A DNA stretch of 64,000 bases from Leptobrachium leishanense (Eukaryota > Chordata > Amphibia > Anura > Megophryidae): positions 16,127,715-16,191,714 of the forward strand of contig CM019075.1 in NCBI GenBank assembly GCA_009667805.1, in the 5' to 3' direction. This document shows positions 45,187 to 58,511 of the stretch, piece by piece. Positions within the stretch are counted from its first letter, which is position 1. Each line of letters opens with the position of its first letter. The notes under the pieces were generated by a model, which saw only the letters and a program-made list of their open reading frames with translations, had not been told where the DNA came from and did no database searches. A program made the translations under genes and the position numbers.

Positions 45187-46224
45187 AACCTGCCCTATGG
45201 TGGGTCCCAGCTCATGCTTTACAACGGGAACTAGCCAGCTTACATCTACAATTTATGAACACAATACATGGTACATTTTGTCAAGTCTAGGCATGATGTC
45301 ATGACATCAGGAATACCATGCATTATTTTATAATAATTCCTTTAAGGATATTATTTGGAAAATGGATACATCTATACACACTGGATGCAACTTCCAAATA
45401 CATGGTAATTTAGTCAAGGATGTGATGTATTATAAATGATCTTTTTCTAAAATCAGTATACAAATAAATAAAGGGCACCAACAGGGGGACCATTTTTGTC
45501 TCCATTTATGCCACTATGTATAGGGATAAGTCCAATAATGTAAAATCACAAAGCAGGCTAACAGCCATACAGATAAATTACATAACTAATGCCCTCATTG
45601 AGAAGGGGCAAAAAAGTATTAAACCGCCTGGTAAAAGACACACCAAAAACCAAAACTGGAAAAGATATAGTTACAATGGTTTTCCTTATCTGATCAGGCA
45701 GCAGAGAAAGTTTCAACTCCTTTTTGAACAAGCTCAATATAAATAAAAACTGATAAAATGTGAAAACCCATCACAAACAGAGTTGCAAGCAACACAATAT
45801 ACGGATCTTTTTCTTGCTCAAAAACGTCTCCTCCTCTTAACATTCAGGAAAGAAACATTCAAGAAAAACTTGAGCAAAATTAGATACAAGAAACATTTAA
45901 AACAGCGAAATCCGCATAAAATGTTATGTTCAATTTAAGCCCCCCGAGAGTGACACTCACAGGATATTTACTATAATTAGGCACATCAATAATACGTTGT
46001 TACCGCACTCAAAATCGCCTGGAGGATCTCTGGATTCGCTGGGTTAATGGATATGGATCTCCAAAGCAGCTCTCCCAGTGTGATGAAGGGTTCAATCTTT
46101 ACTTGGCAAATGTTATAATTACCGATTCAGCCGTTCGGTACCTGATCAGTGGAAGGATATGAACACTGTCTGGTTTATGCCGAAAATTTATTGAAAACAA
46201 AAATAAAAAGGTACAAACACCCGT

Positions 46225-46265
46225 GATTCGACACGTTTCATGGTATGACCACTTCCTCAGGAATC
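46225..46265 (-). ncRNA. Hammerhead ribozyme (PLE 4a)
   Basis: Minus strand: GAUUC, CUGAGGA (one change), stem II GUGGU/ACCAU with loop CAU, GAAA, CGUG, cleavage triplet GUC, GAAUC closing stem I. It points outward (left). Confidence 0.75.
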
Positions 46266-46689
46266 TAGATGTTCGATGTTCCTTCACCGATTTTATAGTC
46301 CTCTATTTGCGGTTTTGTTAATTGATTAATCAATCTTTTTCTCCGCCCGCTTCTAGAGAACTTGAATCCTTCTTACTTTCAAAAGTCCAATCAACAGTCG
46401 CTACTTCGCGCATGCGCGCGATCTCCGGTCGCCATCTTTGAAAATCCTAAATACCCGGCGATTCTCCATCTCCTTACTGGCGACATCCCCTACATCGGAG
46501 CCCTAGCTTTAAAATACATATGCGTATAAATACATCTGACAAAACATACAAAACAGCTGGCATAAAATGCCATAAATTCACAATAATGTAAAAATGAATA
46601 AAAAATAAACAATGAATAAAAATGTTAATAAAAAAGTTTAATATCAATAAAAAAAGTAAAAAGTAAATGGCCCACATTCTATGTGCTAA

Positions 46690-48375
46690 AGACAGTCGGC
46701 AATGTCTATTTCTAAATTCAACTCACCAAAATGCCTTGTTTTCATTTTATGGATCCAACTACTTTCTCGCTTAGCTAAACCTTTTATAAAATCTCCTCCT
46801 CTCCAGTCAGGGGACACCAGCTCAATCCCCATCCATACTAGATTGATTAGAAACGCTATGGTCAATCTTTTTTCTTTTATTGTTCAGATGTTCAAGGATA
46901 TGTACTTTTAATTCCCTTTTTGTCCTATCCACGTATTGCGCCCCACATGCACAATTAAGGAGATAAATTACTCCTTTACTTTTGCAGTTTATGAAATCTT
47001 TAATATGGAAAATATCTCCAGTTTTACTGCAAGTAAAAACGGAGGTCTTTTTTAATTTTTTTTAAAATTTACATGCCTTACAGTTTCCACACTTATGGAA
47101 ACCTGGTTGCTTTTTTTAAAAGGAATCCGTTGAATTCTCTCTTTTCTGTTTAGGCATTGTGTGTATTTTTTAAGTTGGCAGTTTTTTTAAAAATCACCAC
47201 CGGGGATTTAGGAATAATATCTCTCAAAATCTCATCTGATTAAAAATATGCCAGTGTTTTTTAAAAACGTTTCTAATAGCATTAGCATGTGGATTAAACC
47301 TAGAGCAAAAAGCAAATGAAAATTTATCTGATTCATTTATTTCTGGTTTTATCTTTTCTCTAGTTAATTAATTTCTATCTTTCTCCAGTATTTCTCTAAA
47401 ATCTGCTTTGATTTTCTCTTTATCATATCCTTTGTTAATATATTTCCTCTTAATCACTTTCGCTTGTTCCTTAAAAATTTGTGGATCTGTGCAATTTCTT
47501 CTCAGTCATGTTAATTGCCCTTTAGGTATATTAGTTAGCCATCCTTTGGCATGTGAACTTAAATAATCAATAGCAGAATTAGTGTCGGTCTGTTTAAATA
47601 ATGTTTTTGTCTCTAGATTATTATCCTTAACATAGTCAAATCCCAAAAAAATTGATGGTCTGTTCGTTTATATTCGAAGTGAATTTCAAATTGAAAGAAT
47701 TCTCATTTAATGAATTAATAAATTCATGTAACAATTCCAAACTGCCCCTCCAAATTATTAAAACATCATCAATAAACCTCTTCCATAGGACGAGGCTCAC
47801 CCCAAGCTCCTGAGAAGACCAAAGTCGTTTTTGCTCTCACCTGTGCATGTATAAATTAGCATAGCTTGGGGCGAACCTCGTCCCCATGGCTCTTCCGCAT
47901 ATCTGGAGATAAAATTTGGACTCAGACCAGAAAAAAATTGTGCTGCAAAATTAATAAAATTGAGTCTATCAGGAAATCTACTTGGTCACCCAGAAGGGTC
48001 CCTTCTTCTAACAGGCAGTTTCTAATTGCCTCCTCACCTTTCGAATGAGGGATACTCGTGTATAGAGCGGTTACGTCAATTGTTGCTAAACATAAATCTT
48101 CATGCCAGGTGATTTTCTCTAATTCCTTTATGATATGGCCTGTGCCTTTAATATAGGAGGGGGTCTTTTTTACAAGTGGTTGCAAAAACACATCAATGTA
48201 ATGTGATGTGATGGATTACTGGTAAGGGATTGTATACCACTAATTATGGGCCTTCCAGGAGGATTCAGTAGATCTTTGTGAATTTTAGGGAGGAAATAAA
48301 ATAATGCAATTTTATTGTTTTTATTCAATAGAAAACTGAACTCTCTTTCTTGAATAATGCATTTCTCCTTCCCTT
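46690..48375 (-). pseudogene. PLE 4a RT / GIY-YIG, heavily broken
   Basis: From the right: FYFLPKIHKDLLNPPGRPI, motif A LATIDVTALYTSIPHSKG (47922-48191), GTRFAPSYANLYM near 47850-47890, RFIDDVLIIW near 47770, a linker with CGNCKACKF, and a GIY-YIG remnant VIYLLNCACGAQYVDRTK near 46930-46990. Several frameshifts and stops. The DKG block is absent, so the copy was 5'-truncated at the central junction. Confidence 0.75.
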
Positions 48376-48419
48376 TTTTGAGTTAGAGGTATTACTTAAA
48401 AAATATAATATATAAAATA

Positions 48420-49135
48420 AATGAATCAGATAAATTTTCATTTGCTTTTTGCGCTAGGTTTAATCCACATGCTAATGCTATTAGAAAAGTTTTTAAAAAA
48501 CACTGGCATATTTTGAAGTCAGTTGAGATTTTGAGAGATATTATTCCTAAATCCCCAGTGGTGATTTTTAAAAAAGCTGCCAACTTAAAAAATTTACTGG
48601 CACCCACTCTTTTGCCTAAACAGAAAAGAGAGAATACAACGGATTCCTTTTTTAAAAAAAATGGCTGCATACAAATCTAAAAGGGACCTATAAATGTGGC
48701 CATTGTAAGGCCTGTAAATGCATTGTGCATAGGTCTGGAATTCTGCCCCATTTCGATGGGAATAGAACTTATAAGGCTAAACATTTTTTGAACTGCAGCT
48801 CCAAGGGAGTCGTTTATCTACTGACATAAGCTTGTGGCAAGAGATACGTAGGGAAGACCTTTAGACCACGTCGGATACGTATATTGGAACACGTTAGGTC
48901 AGTTCGTTATATTCGCGATACCCCCATTGCACGACACCTTAAATTGGCTCACGGAGGAATTGCTGATGAACTGCGATTCCAAGTTATTGAACAAGTACCC
49001 ATAAACCCGCGCCACGGAAAGTATGCCTTGAAACTGTGCCACAGAGAGGCGTTCTGGATATATGAACTAGGTACATTATATCATGGAGGGTTAAATTAGG
49101 GTTTCACCTTCACCCCTTTTATCACTAACAATTAA
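48420..49135 (+). pseudogene. PLE 4b linker / GIY-YIG, chimeric and broken
   Basis: Starts in linker sequence identical in kind to 4a (FCARFNPHANAIRKVF, HWHILKS), then after an A-run near 48650-48660 continues as a PLE 3-type C-terminus: GTYKCGHCKACKC, CGKRYVGKTF, RILEHVRSVR and FWIYELGTLYHGGLN, then GFTFTPF. It has a stop just before the CGKRY motif, a frameshift near 48680 and TAG at 49097-49099. It lacks the RT. Confidence 0.75.
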
Positions 49136-49415
49136 TCCTCAATGTCGCCTCATTCACCTTGATATTCCCCCATCCCATCTTACCCCTTTAAATGTTCCTG
49201 CCTACCCTCCATTTCCTTCTCTTAGTTTGCATTTTGTTATACCTTGTCTCATACGTTAAGATCTAGCCTATACCATTAGTCTTCAGCTGTGCCCCTATAT
49301 GACAAGTGTAACTTTGTAATTTACATAATAGTATATTGATGCCCTTCGCATTATATATATGCCAGCTTAGTTATTGTTATCCTTACCTTGTGCACTTAAT
49401 GTATGCACTTAGATA

Positions 49416-51041
<1,626 letters not shown>

Positions 51042-51736
51042 TATATGAAATGGGAGAATAATTCCTTTTGCTTGACGGCCTGCGCAGGTTTCTCATCGAT
51101 GCCCGCTACAATGCATCTGCACGAGGTCTATTTGCGGTCATCCCTTAGGTCAGAACACTATACTTCAGAATTACTAGTGCCCAGTGTTTCTGATGGGACC
51201 TTTTGATTAAAATACTGATGTCACTATAGTTTAGATTGGCGTAATACACCTTAAGGTTCTCTCCAACAAAGATTAAACTGCTAGTTTATGGCTGCTTAGC
51301 AACCGAACACGTATACTCCATGCTTCTGTGTTATCAGGCGACGTAGGCCTATACGACTGGGCACAGATTTAGTCAAACATTATGAGAAGCAATTCAGGAT
51401 TGCCCCGAGTAAGGTAGTAAAGAGCATTGTTTCATGCTAGCGATAATATGTTCAAGATGTATTCAATAAATCATTCGGATCACCTTTCATTATGGTTGCT
51501 TAAGAAATCGGAAATGTACACCTTGGCGAATCCCTGTATCATCGGGGGACGTATGACTATATGATTGGTTATGGTCAGAATTATAGACGGGACTAGGTGA
51601 CAAAATCTGGGATTTCCATTTGGGAGTGAGTAACGTGGACGCTTCATGCCGGCGACATACAGCTGCCATGAATTTGGACATTTACATTTTTTCTGGTAAG
51701 CTATCACTATTTAAGGACATGTGACCAGAGAGACAA

Positions 51737-51785
51737 CATCTCTTGATAAAGCCGCAGTTGGTAAGTGGCAAAACGCGTCGAGATG
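51737..51785 (+). ncRNA. Hammerhead-like ribozyme (PLE 4b), decayed core
   Basis: CAUCUC, UUGAUAA (two changes), stem II GCCGC/GUGGC with a nine-base loop, AAAA in place of GAAA, palindromic CGCG, cleavage triplet GUC, GAGAUG closing stem I with six perfect pairs. The fold is clear but the core changes predict little activity. It points outward (right). Confidence 0.6.
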
Positions 51786-52210
51786 AGGGGCTTTTAACAG
51801 TTTTGGTGTTTGGTGCATCTTTTACCAGCCGGTTTAATACTTTTATGCCCCTACTCAATGAGGGCGTTAGCCTGCTTTGTGATTTTACCTCCTTGAGTGG
51901 TTTCTCTGTTGCTCCCTGCTTTATGTTTAAATTTGTATTTCAAGCTCAGCTAGGACCAACTACTTAGATTGACTCTTTAGAGTACCCGCTCCTTCAATCG
52001 CTCTTTTTCAAGGAGGCATTTTTAGGAGTATAATTTTACTGTCAACAAGAGATTTAATATCTCTTTCTCCTCAATTACGGCTTGGTAACCTACACTATTC
52101 AGGGAGGTTTTATTCCCTTTATTTCTATATTTTATATGTGTGTCCTGGTATAATGTGTTTGTACAATAAAGGTTTATTTAGGTAGCCGGTGTCTACTGCA
52201 TAATTGTTTC

Positions 52211-53299
52211 TATCAATTAGGGTTAAGCCCATACAGACACTGGTTCCCTTGATTCCCCAGTGTGCGTAATATTTTCTTCTTTTCTATTCATAAATCCAAT
52301 AATAAATTTATCTGGGTAGATACTCCTTTTAACTAATTAACTATTAGGGTACATAAATTGAAGTCACAGAGAATAGAGTTGAACACATGAAAAATCTGAA
52401 TTCTGTATCAAGACATAAAAACCAAATAGTTTGGTAACGTAGGCAGCAGATACATTGGAGGCAGAGGGCAGGAATAGGCAGTGATAAGCAGGACTACACA
52501 GGGTAAAAGGCTTCCATCAGTGTACACGGCACACTTTGACTAAGCTACAGATGTCAGAGGCAGAGGGAAAACACCCTTAAACATAATGTAGGCCACTTCA
52601 TCAGAATAAACAAAAGAAAGACAGGAATTGAATGAGCAGAGCTGACATATAAAAGATCGAAACAAGAGTTACGTTTTTAAGAAGGCAGTCGAGCACAGGT
52701 CCTCCAGCCCTTCCTTTGTTACCCAGTTCACGGTATATGACTTAAAGAAAATGATCACTAGTTCACTACCTATATTATTCAGTGGTCAAAATTAACTGAA
52801 GCTCTTGTGGGAAGGGTTGTGTACCCGTCCCCCCGAGACAAGGAGGAAATGCATTTTAGTACACCTTACCTCTCTACTTTATACAGCGTAATATACAGCT
52901 CAGATTACTCAAAATTTAGCGGTCCTGACACAGTTGTTACGATTTAGAAAAATTTACGTTGTGATACATTTGAACTTTTTAGATAATTTCTGAAAGCTTC
53001 TACCGAATACGATTAAGTTCAGGACGGTTTAGATATAAATATAAATATATATATATATACATACATCCTCAGCAAAAATAATTTCAAAGTGCATGTATGT
53101 GTTTTGATTTGTAATGATTAACATGATCTTGCAAGTCTTCACTGGACTTGGCGGTGGGAAGACTAATGCTCTGTGGAGACATTTTATATTTTGCATAGCA
53201 CATAGTATGAGCTGCCCTGTTTTCTGTCACAATAGTTACATAGGCAACAAAAAAAAAAGACTTGTGTCCATCATGTTCAGCCTTTCACACATCACCTAC
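52211..53299. other. Non-coding sequence
   Basis: No gene or nameable repeat. A short TA microsatellite lies near 53046-53060. Confidence 0.4.
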
Positions 53300-53640
53300 T
53301 ACTGTTAATACAAAAGAGGGCAATAAACCCCCACTCTGAAGCGCTCGCCAACATGCAACATACTGGGGGATAAAAATCCTTCTTGACCCCCAGATGGCGT
53401 CAGATTTCTCCTTGGATCAAGAAGCTTTTATCCACATAATATTATAACCCTTAATATTATGTTTTTGCATGGAGTCATTCAGTCATTGTATAGAAGTCTG
53501 TACAGACTCTGACCCAACCACCTCAACAGGCAGAGAATGCCACAGCTTTATTGTTCTCACTGTAAAAAAGAATCCTTCCTATGCTTTAGGCTGAATTCCT
53601 TGCATCCAGTCTAAATGGACAAAAAAAAATCTTGGCAAGA
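53300..53640. mobile_element. Possible CR1-type retroposon fragment
   Basis: Contains 'caggcagagaatgccacagc' followed by 'ttattgttctcactgtaaa', a pattern I associate with tails of CR1/L2-like retroposons in vertebrates. No coding part remains. The family is uncertain. Confidence 0.3.
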
Positions 53641-53867
53641 ATTTCATATGTAGATCAAGATTTGGTAAGGCCATCATGGAATCCGAAAATCAATCACAAC
53701 TGCAGGTGTCATTTCATTGGTTTAGGATTAAATGAGTGGACCATTTTTCTATGGATGTCCATTTACAACAGACACGTTCGAAAAACAAGTTTTTGTGCTG
53801 TCACATAGTGGTTAAACATGCAGATTGATTATACTCTATCTTCTGATGTTTTTCTGGCACACACTGC

Positions 53868-56800
53868 AATTTTTTTTTTTTTTTTTCTTGTAAATCAATT
53901 TTTATTGAATTTTTCAATAGCAAATTATAACAAGATATAATAAAATATAACAAAATATATAGCGTATTTAGCAGTGTACACAAATAATACTGGTCTATCA
54001 GATCACGTAGGGTCTGTCATACTCGACAATGCGTCATAAACATAAAAGTAGCAAAACATAAAAAGCACTTAAAGGAGGGGACATAAGAAGGTGAAGAAAC
54101 CAGTAGGGAAGAGATTTAAGGGAAAGGGTGGGGGATGTGGGGTCGGTCCTATACCAATGTGTGGCGTATATTTAGGTGTTGGTACGGGTATTATCGTATC
54201 ACCTTTAATCTTGGTGTGTAGACATTATGGCCTTAAAAGAGGATGAGGGCGTGATCAGGGACCATCTGGACCAGATTGTAGTATACAGTTCTGCCTGGTC
54301 CGTTGAGTTAAAAATCAGCTGTTCTAGGGCGTGCAGGTCTTCCATCCTAGACCGCCAAACTGACAAAGGCGGGCAGATTATTTGTCTCCAATACAATGGG
54401 ATAACACTCTTGGCCACATTGAGAATCCGAACCAGTACAGATCTTTTGTAAATGCGAGTGGATATTGAGGTGTGATGGAGGAGCATTGATGCAGGGCTAA
54501 AGGGTATTGGGGGGTCTACAAATTCCGAGGTTACCGCATGGATGGCCTTCCAGAAGGGTACAAGGATCGGACAGCTCCACCATATGTGTAGCATCGTGCC
54601 TTCATCTCCATTACATCTCCAGCATGTTGGGGGTAAATCAGGGAACATCTGGCTAATTTGTGTGGGCACTCTATACCATAACGTTAAGACCTTATATGCC
54701 GCTTCCTGAACCCTACTTGCTACAGAGCAGTGATGTGTGAGGTCTAAGATCTTTTTCCATTGGGGCTCAGAGAGGGGCATTTCTAGCATCATTTTGCAGC
54801 GTCCCATGAAAGGGGCTGGTGTGTCTGCAGCCGCTGTTTGGAGCAAGGAGTAAATGTAAGAAATACCGTGAGCCAAGGGGTTTGGCAACATGCATTGTTG
54901 TTCAAATCCAGTAAGTTGTCTAGTGAGTTTGTGCTGTTGCGGGATTGCTCGTAGATAATGACATACCTGGCTATATTTAAAGCTAAGCAGAAAAGGTGGT
55001 GGTCCGGTTGTATACAATTCCCTTAATGGTATGTACCCGTTTGTTCGCAGTAGGTGATGAGCCCTCGGGATCTCTGTCGAGAATAATGTGCAGAAAGTCC
55101 CTGACTGCAACCCCAAGGTGAAATCTCGATTATGTACAATTGGTAACAGTGGGGATGGAGAAGTGGATAGGGAGAAGGTCTTAGAGGCGAGTCTCCAAAT
55201 GGCCATCGTGGCCAGTGTGTAAGGGGATGTGATGTCATGGTGTTTATCTTGGGATGGTGGAAGCCATGGTAAGGTGGCCAGGGGTACCCTCAATGAGCCT
55301 TGTTCCGCGTCTTTCCATTTCTTCCTGACCCCCGGTTTTGACCAGTCTAGAATGCGTAACAGGTGGCTCGCTATATGGTAGCATCGGAAGTCAGGTACCG
55401 CCAGGCCTCCCCGTGACTTTTGTCTGGTGAGTATGTCATAACGAAGCCTGGGGGTCTTGCCTCTCCAGATGTATTTGATTAAAGCGGATTTAAGGGTACC
55501 AAAAAACTGTCTGGGCAAACGGATGTGTATTGTTTGAAAGAGGTATAGTAATCGTGGTAGGAGATTCATTTTAATGATGGCCACTCTTCCTAACCATGAT
55601 ATGTGTGCATAGTTCCAATTGGATAGGTCCCTTTGTAATGTGGCCAAAAGTGGTGTAAAGTTGTCTCGGTAATTCTCCGCTGGATCGACGTTTAGCCAAA
55701 TCCCTAAGTACTTGAGTTTCGTGAGTGATATTGGGAACGGGAAATGCTGGAGATGTAACGGGTAGCGTGTGTCTGCTGTCCATACACTCAGGATATTGGA
55801 CTTGCCAAAATTAATTTTCAGGTTGGATAAGGCCCCGTATTCCTGAAAAGTGGATAAAATGCATGGTAGGGACACTCGCGGGTTTGTCACGAAAAAGAGC
55901 AGGTCATCTGCGTATGCTGCTATTTTGTGTTGAGTCGTGCCAATAGTGGGTCCCGTTATGTCTGAGTGTTGTCTGACGGCGGAAAGAAAGGGTTCCAGGG
56001 ACAATATAAAAAGTAATGGGGATAAAAGGCAACCCTGTCTCGTGCCGTTTCATATTGTAAAAGATTCTGAATAAACCCCGTTCACGCATATCCGGGCCGA
56101 GGGATCAGTGTACAAGGCTTTTACCCAGGATTGCATGTTCGGACCCAACCCTATGTGTGCAAGTGATGTAAACAGAAAGTCCCAATTGACCCTATCAAAG
56201 GCCTTCTCTGAGTCTGTGGATAGAAGAAGGAAATCATGACCTGAAGATCGGCCTCGGTGAATCAGCTGCAGGGCCCTTATCGTGTTGTCTTTCGCTTCCC
56301 TCCCCGGGACGAACCCCACCTGGTCGCAATGAATCAAATTAGGGATATGTGGTTGAAGGCGTGTGGCTAAAACCTTAGCGAAAAGCTTAATGTCTGAGTT
56401 GAGTAGCGATATTGGTCTATAATTCGCGCAATTAGTAGGGTCTTTGCCCTCTTTCGGTAATAGGGTGACATTGGCCATTAGTGCCTGTGGGGGGAGGTTC
56501 TCTCCATGGGTCAGGGCATTGAAGGCTTTTAGAAAATGTGGTATGAGGACTTTTCGAAAGGTCTTATAATAACGGAGCGGTAGACCGTCTGGGCCAGGGC
56601 ATTTGCCTGTTTTGGATGATTTGAGGGAAGCCGACAATTCCTCCTCCATTATCGGGTCTTCCAGGAGAGCTGCATCTATCTCAGAGAGTTTGCGCGTGGA
56701 ATGTTTAGAGTGGTAAGTTTGGATCTGGTCGAGCAACGTCCGTCTGGTTTTGTCTGTCTGGGGGCCTGAAAGGGAATAAAGTCACTTGTAATAGTCGCGT

Positions 56801-57345
56801 AAGGCGTTCATGATTTGCGGTGGCATGTATTTTGGTCGACCCTCCTGGTCTCGTACACAGGCAATATATGTAGCGGCCCGCCTTTTGGCTATCATACGCG
56901 CCAGAAGGCGGCCACATTTATCTCCATGAGTGTGGAAAAAGGCCTTCGTTTGGAGACATGTTCGATGGCGTAGTGTGTTCATAAGATCTGCCAGGGAGCG
57001 TCGCATGGTTGTGAGCGTAGCAAGATGTGTTGGGTCTGCGTCCCTTTTGTGTAGGCGTTCAATGTCTGAAATCTGGCGTACCAGATCGCTAATCCGTGTG
57101 GTTCTCTGTTTTTTAAGTTCTGCCTCCTTCTTAATGTAATGACCCCTGATTACACATTTATGCGCTTCCCAGATTAGTGTCGGATATGTCTGGGGTCGCG
57201 TTTTCAGCGAAGTAGGTCTCAAGCACCCTTTCAGTGTCTTCTATAAGAGAGTCATTAGCCAAGAAAGAGTCGTTTAGACGCCAGGAAAAGGAGGCGGGAC
57301 GATAGAGCTGGGATGTGAGAAAGGATGAGAGAGGATGTGAGAAAG
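53868..57345 (-). mobile_element. Tx1/L1-type LINE, 3' part (5' part resumes at 63189)
   Basis: Poly-T at 53870-53887 is the poly-A tail of a minus-strand insert. It holds a short 3' untranslated region and the ORF2 RT and C-terminus. The endonuclease N-terminus lies at 63189-63600 in the same orientation. The intervening 5.8 kb is PLE 5 with a Harbinger element inside. About 100 residues of endonuclease between the two halves are missing, so the site also lost sequence. Confidence 0.8.
54205..57222 (-). pseudogene. L1/Tx1 ORF2 reverse transcriptase and C-terminus, nearly intact
   Basis: From the right: linker LIWEAHKCVIRGHYIKKEAEL, RT block PGPDGLPLRYYK, LLPKEGKDPTNCANYRPISLL, motif A STDSEKAFDRVNWDFL, motif B NGTRQGCLLSPLLF, motif C AAYADDLLFFV, then LKYLGIWL and the C-terminal knuckle CWRCNGDEG, then HIWWSCP. 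The end is at 54205. Only two in-frame stops are seen (TGA at 56779-56781 and TGA at 56047-56049, where a Trp codon is usual). A frameshift lies near 57185. All RT catalytic Asp residues are present. Target-primed RT of a young LINE; not functional as read. Confidence 0.88.
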
Positions 57346-57350
57346 ATTGG

Positions 57351-58176
57351 TTACCACTTTTTTGAGGGGTAATCGTTTTGGCGCCTCCCTTTGTATCCCC
57401 ATTTTTGTCGATCTCGTAATCTTGCTTCCGATGGAGCGTCTGATTTCCAATCGTCTACCCGAAAAGAAACATGTTTGGGCTGATGTCTAGTCTGGGCTCT
57501 ACCCCTGTTGTAACCAATGATAGGGCGAGATGAGGCTATTTCAGTCTCATTTTCATCAGGTGAGGTCTCACAATCAGTGGTGGAGACCAAGTCATTGTTA
57601 GAAATTTCATAGGGGCGCCCTACGGCGTATACGATTTTTTTGTTTAAAAATATTTTTGGTTTTGAAGTCATTAATATCGCGTTGAAATTTAAAGTGTTTC
57701 TTTTCTTTGATAGTTTTTTTGAAGTTATCAAGATTTTTTTGGAGTCGTGTTTCCATTTGATTAAATTGGGGATCAGATTTGAAAGCCTCTAGAGCAGTGA
57801 TGTTCTCTGTAAGGGACTTATTGATTGTTTCTAGATGTTCTTTTTCTAAACGGTTTAAGAAAGACATGAGTTTGAAGGAGCAATCTAATAAAAGAGAGTT
57901 CCATTCATCAACCTGGTCATCAGTAGTGATACGGTTAGGTAGAGATACTTCAGGACGTAAACCTCTGGGTACCAATTTACGTTCAATATATTGTTCTAGA
58001 CTATTAATTTCCCACCAGCTTTTGATTTGATTTTGATACAATTTTTGAATGTGATTAAAAGATTGACCAATATCACCATTTAATTTGTTAGTGGGTAAAG
58101 GTGAAGTGGAGAAAACAGCTGATAAATCATCATTCCACATAGCAGTATCACTTAATTTTTTCAAAAGGTCAGACAT
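57351..58176 (-). pseudogene. PLE ORF1 protein, second family member, one frameshift
   Basis: Starts at 58174-58176 (MSDLLKKLSD). Reads to about 57607 and continues in another frame from about 57731 to 57351. Shared with 18829-19563: a WEINSLEQYIERKLVPRGLR block, CSFKLMSFLNRLEKEHLE, QFNQMETRLQ, and a basic tail with HVSF and RLRDRQKWG. No known catalytic domain; probably helical. Conservation of the same blocks in two distinct PLEs supports a real encoded protein. Confidence 0.65.
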
Positions 58177-58511
58177 TTTGTTAAGAAGAAAGCCTATGAG
58201 GCTAGGGTCAGACTGGTGCAGTTCGAACGCGCGTGCAGGCGCACTAAATCACGGCCGAAGTAGCAGCCAATGACGGCCAATATACGCAGTACGTGCGTAC
58301 AAAAGTGCGCCCACGCCACGCAACCGGCAAATGAACGCATTTTTCGCACAATGTGATACCGCTAGTACAGACGTACAGAGTGCGCTGCGGCCGCATAGCA
58401 GCGTGTGTGCGTGATTAGGAGACGTCAGACGCTGCTATTGTGCGGCGTACATCACGTCCAAACAGCCAAAGTTTCCTGCAGTTTGTTGGAGCGTACCTGC
58501 GACCGTCGAAC

